Positions 4,968-8,424 of a DNA stretch of 8,424 nucleotides are shown here, one piece after another. Each line of letters begins with the position of its first letter. Within the stretch, counting starts at the first letter, position 1. A program made the translations under genes and the position numbers. The notes under the pieces were generated by a model. It worked only from the letters and a program-made list of their open reading frames with translations. It ran no database searches and was not told the origin of the DNA. The DNA comes from Selenomonas sp. AE3005 (GTDB lineage: Bacteria; Bacillota; Negativicutes; Selenomonadales; Selenomonadaceae): the NCBI RefSeq assembly GCF_905233635.1, contig NZ_CAJODG010000075.1, positions 1 to 8,424 on the forward strand. The letters are read 5' to 3'.

Positions 4968-5468
4968 ATGATGAACATAAATATTGCTGAACTTGGTACT
5001 GATTTAGGCAGACAGCTGCCCTTCGCTTTTACAGCTACGGCAGCGGAGCTGGAGGCACAAAGTAGTGACTATGAATTTGCCGGCCCGATAGAGGTGACGG
5101 GAAATGTGGTTTATACCGGAGTGCGCTGGCGGGTAAGCGGCAAAATTGCCGCTGTTAAGACTTATGTCTGCAATCGGTGCTTGCAGGCTTGCCGGGAAGA
5201 ACAACTCCACGAATTCGCGGAGGACTTCACCCGTGAGGCGACTGAGGATGACTCGATTAACGTTTTTTCCGGTGATTTACTGGATATCGAGGACCTTGTT
5301 CGCGACACGTTGCTGGCCGCCCAGTCCCTCAGTAATATCTGCAAGCCCGACTGTAAGGGGCTTTGCCCAAAATGCGGACATAACCTGAATGAAGGCGATT
5401 GCGGTTGCGACCGTTTCGTGCCTGACCCGCGCATGGCAGCATTACAGCAGTTATTGAACAAAGACTAA
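4968..5468 (+). CDS. yceD: YceD/DUF177 family protein
   Basis: About 166 residues from ATG 4968 (165 from the adjacent ATG 4971). Family members begin with a short ..iNv.eL segment, matched here by MNINIAELGTDLGRQLPFAF. Seen further on are YVCNRCLQAC (66-75) and the cysteine-rich end CKPDCKGLCPKCGHNLNEG plus DCGC (125-147), which match DUF177 and probably bind zinc. YceD is linked to 23S rRNA accumulation or processing and almost always lies directly before rpmF, as here with a 25-base gap. An in-frame ATG at 4935 would add 11 residues, but it lies inside the predicted promoter and lacks an SD. The GAGG at 4953-4956 is 11 bases before 4968, a slightly long spacing. The gene probably shares transcripts with the isomerase gene upstream. 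Confidence 0.9.
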   Translation: MMNINIAELGTDLGRQLPFAFTATAAELEAQSSDYEFAGPIEVTGNVVYTGVRWRVSGKIAAVKTYVCNRCLQACREEQLHEFAEDFTREATEDDSINVFSGDLLDIEDLVRDTLLAAQSLSNICKPDCKGLCPKCGHNLNEGDCGCDRFVPDPRMAALQQLLNKD

Positions 5469-5493
5469 GTAAAACTGAGGAGGTGTATCCGCA

Positions 5494-5673
5494 ATGGCAG
5501 TTCCCAAGAGAAAAATGTCCAAGGCCCGCCGCGACCAGCGTCGTGCTAATTGGAAGCTGGAGGCTCCGGGCTATGTTGCTTGCCCGCAGTGCCACGAACC
5601 GAAGATGCCCCATCATGTATGCCCTGAGTGTGGCTACTATGACGGCAAAGAGGTTGTCGCAGCAGCTGAATAA
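5494..5673 (+). CDS. rpmF: 50S ribosomal protein L32
   Basis: This 59-residue protein starts MAVPKRKMSKARRDQRRANW, the standard L32 opening. It carries two zinc-ribbon pairs, CPQC (30-33) and CPEC (43-46), so it is the zinc-binding (C+) form. L32 is a small protein of the large ribosomal subunit. ATG 5494 follows an excellent SD, GAGGAGGTG (5477-5485), at 8 bases. Length is normal for the family (about 55-65). The gene ends the rpiB-like/yceD/rpmF unit: a strong terminator begins 10 bases after the stop. No C-minus paralogue is in the window. Confidence 0.97.
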   Translation: MAVPKRKMSKARRDQRRANWKLEAPGYVACPQCHEPKMPHHVCPECGYYDGKEVVAAAE

Positions 5674-5682
5674 GCAGAAAGT

Positions 5683-5722
5683 AAATAAGCAGGACACCAT
5701 TGTCCTGCTTATTTTATTTTGC
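5683..5722. terminator. Rho-independent terminator after rpmF
   Basis: Perfect 14-bp stem AAATAAGCAGGACA (5683-5696) and TGTCCTGCTTATTT (5701-5714) with the four-base loop CCAT, followed by TATTTTGC. It separates rpmF from the fapR operon. Confidence 0.93.
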
Positions 5723-5760
5723 CGAAAAATAAAGAACTATGTATAAATGTCATTTGTCTC

Positions 5761-5789
5761 TTGCTTTTTTAGGATAGAGACATTATAAT
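5761..5789 (+). promoter_or_regulatory. Sigma-A promoter of the fapR-plsX-fabK operon
   Basis: TTGCTT (5761-5766), 17-bp spacer, perfect TATAAT (5784-5789). Predicted start near 5796, directly before the FapR operator. The -35 is weak (TTG only). An inverted repeat TGTCTCT (5755-5761) / AGAGACA (5776-5782) frames the -35 and spacer. Confidence 0.8.
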
Positions 5790-5797
5790 ATGAGACT

Positions 5798-5814
5798 GTA
5801 ATAGCAGGTACTAA
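5798..5814. promoter_or_regulatory. FapR operator
   Basis: GTAATAGCAGGTACTAA. Read on the minus strand it is TTAGTACCTGCTATTAC, which matches the known FapR box TTAGTACC-N3-TACTAA with one perfect and one imperfect half-site and the right 5-bp centre. It lies just downstream of the predicted start point of the fapR operon, so a bound FapR would block transcription. This fits autoregulation that is relieved by malonyl-CoA. Confidence 0.82.
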
Positions 5815-5843
5815 TTTAGAACCAGTCGAGAGGAGGTGTACGA

Positions 5844-6404
5844 ATGGCAAGAGTTAAGAAAAAAGAGCGTCAGGAAATTCTGTTAGAAAAGGTAAAGACT
5901 AAACCATTTTTGACGGATGAAGAACTGGCCAGAAAGCTGGATGTCAGTGTGCAGACAATTCGCCTGGACAGGCTGGAACTGGGAATTCCGGAACTGCGGG
6001 GGCGTATCCGCAAGATGGCGGAAAATGCTCAGAACAAGGTGAAATCCATTCAAAGCGGCGAAGTCGTTGGTGAGCTCATTGATTTGGAACTGGGTCATTC
6101 GGGCATTTCCCTGTTGAAGATAACGGAGGACATGGTCTTTGCTAAGACTCAGATTGCCAAAGGCCATTATATGTTCTCGCAGGCTGATTCGCTGGCTATG
6201 GCCATCGTGGACGCGCCGATGGCGGTTACAGGTGTGGCCAATGTAAAATATAAGGTACCTGTGCATGTGGGCGAGAAGCTGATTGCCAAGGCGGAAATCG
6301 TCAAGGTGAGAGGCAATAAATACTTTATCTGGGTCAAGACCCATAATGAAAAGCAGGAAGTATTCCGGGCCAAGTTCATTGTGGTGTCCTGGGGAGATAA
6401 ATAA
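5844..6404 (+). CDS. fapR: FapR, malonyl-CoA-responsive repressor of lipid synthesis
   Basis: 186 residues, the usual size (about 185-200). Residues 1-60 hold a winged-helix HTH (KERQEILLEKV..., with LTDEELARKLDVSVQTIRLD at 23-42) and the linking helix GRIRKMAENAQNKVKSI. Residues 72-186 are the hot-dog effector domain with AKGHYMFSQADSLAMAIVDAP (105-125, given in part: GHYMFSQADSLAMA). FapR binds its operator as a dimer and lets go when malonyl-CoA binds the hot-dog domain. In the Bacillus protein I recall QANSLAVA at the ligand site; here it is QADSLAMA, an Asn-to-Asp change that may alter effector contacts. SD GAGGAGGTG-like (5830-5838) precedes ATG 5844. A FapR box sits at the operon's start point. 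plsX follows after 15 bases. Confidence 0.95.
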   Translation: MARVKKKERQEILLEKVKTKPFLTDEELARKLDVSVQTIRLDRLELGIPELRGRIRKMAENAQNKVKSIQSGEVVGELIDLELGHSGISLLKITEDMVFAKTQIAKGHYMFSQADSLAMAIVDAPMAVTGVANVKYKVPVHVGEKLIAKAEIVKVRGNKYFIWVKTHNEKQEVFRAKFIVVSWGDK

Positions 6405-6419
6405 GGGGGAGATTGATTC

Positions 6420-7445
6420 GTGAGAATTGCTGTGGATGCAATGGGTGGCGATTTTGCTCCCGAACAGATAGTTTTTGGCGCTGTGCGGGCGGCCAAAAAG
6501 TATGGCTGTGAAATCGTTCTGGTGGGTGATGAACCTAAAATCCGCGAAGTGCTGAAACGGGAAAACGGCTGGGAAAATCTCGGCATTACCATTCATCATA
6601 CCAGTCAGGTTATAGAAATGGACGAACACCCGGCTGATGCGGTGCGTACCAAGAAGGATTCTTCGGTGGTAGTCGCTACTAAGCTGGTGAAGGACGGCGA
6701 GTGCGATGCGGTCCTGTCGGCTGGCAGCACCGGGGCTGCGGTGACTGCAGCCCAGCTGATTTTGAAACGCATTCGGGGTATCGGCAGACCTACCATCGCG
6801 ACACCGATTCCTACTCCCAAGGGAGTGACATTGATGCTCGATTCCGGAGCTAATGTCGATTCCAAGCCTATTCATCTGGTGCAGAGCGGTATGATGGGAT
6901 CCATTTATGCCGAATACGTGTTCGGTATAAAAAATCCGCGGGTAGGACTTTTGAACATCGGTGAAGAAGAAACCAAGGGCAACGAACAGGCTAAGGAGAC
7001 GTATCCGCTGCTGAAAGCCATGAAAACAATCAATTTCTGTGGCAATGCTGAAGGCCGTGATATTCCTAAAGGAAACTTCGATGTTGTAATTTGTGATGGA
7101 TTTGTTGGCAATGTTGTGTTAAAATTTGCAGAGGGCTTAGCAAAGACTATCATGAAGCTGATAAAGGAAGCCATTAAAGATGGCGGAATTTTGGCCAAGC
7201 TGGGAGCGCTCCTCTTAATGCCTACCCTGAAAAAACTGGGTAAGCGGCTGGATGCCTCTGAATACGGCGGCGCACCTCTCCTGGGAGTTAATGGCGTCTG
7301 CATTATCAGTCACGGTTCGTCAAATGCTAAGTCGATTTGCAGTGCTATCGGGGTGGCTAACGATTATGTGAACGGTAAAGTTTTGGAACATATTCGTGAA
7401 ACCCTGGAGCAGGAAGAAGTTTTAATGAAAGAGTCTTTATCATAG
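6420..7445 (+). CDS. plsX: PlsX, acyl-ACP:phosphate acyltransferase
   Basis: 341 residues, normal for PlsX. It converts acyl-ACP and phosphate into acyl-phosphate, the donor for PlsY in phosphatidic acid synthesis, and acts at the inner face of the membrane. Motifs seen: VDAMGGDFAPE (5-15), VLSAGSTGA (98-106), LDSGANVD (140-147), GLLNIGEEETKGNE (176-189), DVVICDGFVGNVVLK (221-235), YGGAPLLGVNG (282-292) and HGSSNAK (298-304). The start codon is GTG 6420, supported by AAGGGGGAG (6403-6411) that overlaps the fapR stop. No ATG fits the conserved N-terminus. A hydrophobic or amphipathic segment near 244-270 (helix-rich, Lys and Leu) matches the membrane-association region of PlsX. It is the second gene of the FapR-regulated operon; fabK follows after 50 bases with no promoter seen. 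Confidence 0.97.
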   Translation: MRIAVDAMGGDFAPEQIVFGAVRAAKKYGCEIVLVGDEPKIREVLKRENGWENLGITIHHTSQVIEMDEHPADAVRTKKDSSVVVATKLVKDGECDAVLSAGSTGAAVTAAQLILKRIRGIGRPTIATPIPTPKGVTLMLDSGANVDSKPIHLVQSGMMGSIYAEYVFGIKNPRVGLLNIGEEETKGNEQAKETYPLLKAMKTINFCGNAEGRDIPKGNFDVVICDGFVGNVVLKFAEGLAKTIMKLIKEAIKDGGILAKLGALLLMPTLKKLGKRLDASEYGGAPLLGVNGVCIISHGSSNAKSICSAIGVANDYVNGKVLEHIRETLEQEEVLMKESLS

Positions 7446-7495
7446 TGGCCGGACGAGGAATCCAGCGTTGAGAGAGGCTAAGGAGGACGTATTTA

Positions 7496-8352
7496 ATGTT
7501 TGAAAACAATGCAATCTGTAAGTTACTGAACATAAAGTACCCGTTGGTACAGCTGAACTGGCTTCGGCTGTGTCCAATGCCGGTGGTCTGGGTATCATCG
7601 GGGCCGGTCACATGCCCCCGGATGTTCTGCGTGCGGAAATTCAGAAGTGCAAGGGCTGGACGGATAAGCCCTTCGGCGTAAATATCATGCTGATGAGCCC
7701 GTTCGTCAAAGAAGTAATGCAGGTTGTTATCGATGAACGGGTTCCGGTAATTACGACCGGTGCAGGCAACCCCGGTGAATATATGCCGGCGCTGAAAGAA
7801 ATCGGTACCAAGGTTATCCCGGTAGTAGCATCTGTTGCTTTGGCTAAGCGTCTGGTACGTGCTGGTGCTGATGCTGTTATCGCTGAAGGTACGGAATCCG
7901 GCGGTCATATCGGTGAAATTACGACTATGGCACTGCTGCCGCAGGTTGTGGACGCTGTTGATGTTCCGGTAATCGGTGCCGGCGGTATCGGTGATTCCCG
8001 TGGTATGGCAGCAGCTTTCGCTTTGGGCGCACAGGCTGTACAGATGGGTTCCCGCTTTGTCCTCAGTGAAGAGTGCATTGCGCATGAGAACTACAAAAAC
8101 CTCGTGCTCAAGGCCAAAGACCGTTCTACGGTGGTTACGGGCAGAAGCCTTGGTCATCCGGCACGTATTATCGCCAACAAGCTTTCCCGTAAGTATGAGG
8201 AAATGGAAGCTGCCGGCGCATCCGCAGAAGAACTGGAAAAGCTGGGCGCAGGCACGCTGCACCTCGCTACGCACAAGGGCGATGTGGAAAACGGTTCCGT
8301 CATGATTGGCGAAATTTCCGGCATGCTCAATGATATTAAGCCGGTAAAACAG
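7496..8352 (+). pseudogene. fabK: Enoyl-ACP reductase II, FabK, frameshifted and truncated
   Basis: FabK is an FMN-dependent, NAD(P)H-using enoyl-ACP reductase that completes each fatty acid elongation cycle. The N-terminus starts at ATG 7496 with SD AAGGAGG (7480-7486) and reads MFENNAICKLLNIKYPLVQ. The rest of the protein continues one frame over from about 7543, as VGTAELASAVSNAGGLGIIG, then GVNIMLMSPF, TTGAGNPGEY, the conserved GGHIGE, GAGGIGD and LGHPARIIANKL, up to NDIKPVKQ near 8352. The GGMAW motif between YPLVQ and VGTAEL is missing with a net loss of 3n+1 bases (25 expected), so the frame breaks at 7543-7552. Downstream of about 8345 the FabK tail is lost and replaced by unrelated reversed DNA. 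The protein as written could not be made without frameshifting. The damage may be biological or an assembly artefact. Family identity is very clear. Confidence 0.9.
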
Positions 8353-8424
8353 ACAGAATGCCGTACGCCTTTTTGCCGGGCTTGGAGGCAATGCGCTCCG
8401 CCACCTCTTTCTGGATCATGCCCG
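8345..8424 (-). pseudogene. rsmA: Fragment of rRNA dimethyladenosine transferase RsmA/KsgA, internal piece
   Basis: On the minus strand, from the right edge to about 8345, the frame reads GMIQKEVAERIASKPGKKAY, then GILSVL. This matches the RsmA/KsgA segment around VMVQKEVAERI..KPG...YG.LSV.., which follows the NLPY catalytic motif. RsmA dimethylates two adjacent adenines in the 3' end of 16S rRNA, using S-adenosylmethionine. The reading breaks after SVL, where VQ is expected but PA (fabK DNA) appears. Only about 25 residues are visible, so whether the gene is whole to the right of the window cannot be seen, but its 3' side is cut off at this junction. The identification is by memory of the motif and is specific enough to be fairly safe. 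Confidence 0.78.

Noticed and set aside
5883..6875. Long minus-strand open frame over fapR and plsX
   Set aside because: It lies antisense to two well-identified genes, has no SD of note and a His- and Ser-rich composition typical of antisense readings.
7357..8391. Long minus-strand open frame of 344 codons over plsX end and fabK
   Set aside because: It is antisense to clear FabK coding sequence, shows no recognisable motif, and reflects codon bias of the plus-strand gene. Only its right-hand edge region overlaps a real minus-strand gene (rsmA), in a different frame.

Overview
The window looks like the chromosome of a Gram-positive-type anaerobe in the Negativicutes, most likely Selenomonadaceae. 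This is an inference, not a proven identification. It rests on strong GGAGG Shine-Dalgarno (SD) sites and extended -10 promoters, a FapR-controlled plsX-fabK lipid operon, a flagellin with conserved ends and a large central insertion, and a LarC C-terminus at the left edge.

Layout: the 3' end of larC (1-128) is followed by an accessory stretch (about 180-4340). It holds (i) a two-gene toxin-antitoxin (TA)-like module, a Panacea/SocA-domain protein overlapping a MazF/PemK-like protein, closed by a hairpin terminator; (ii) a lone 731-residue flagellin gene with a possible sigma-28 promoter and a long leader that may encode a 28-residue peptide ending on the flagellin start codon; (iii) a DUF4160-DUF2442 gene pair that also resembles a TA or small-partner module. 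From about 4360 the content is housekeeping: an RpiB/LacAB-family isomerase with Asp where the catalytic Cys is expected, a YceD/DUF177 protein, ribosomal protein L32 (rpmF) and a strong terminator. A promoter with a FapR operator then drives fapR-plsX-fabK.

How the genes work together: yceD and rpmF are a widespread ribosome-linked pair placed next to phospholipid/fatty acid genes. FapR senses malonyl-CoA and represses its own operon. PlsX makes acyl-phosphate for phospholipid synthesis, and FabK is the enoyl-ACP reductase of chain elongation. The flagellin carries normal D0/D1 ends around an approximately 400-residue surface domain with a beta-helix-like repeat, bordered on both sides by threonine runs.

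Most notable points: the repeat-bearing insert in the flagellin between two TA-like modules; the altered active site of the RpiB-like protein; and a damaged fabK. fabK lacks about 25 nt at the conserved GGMAW motif, in a pattern that fits deletion between short direct repeats, and its 3' end is joined to a reversed fragment of rsmA/ksgA. That junction is either a true rearrangement or a chimeric contig end, so the last ~100 bases should be treated with caution.
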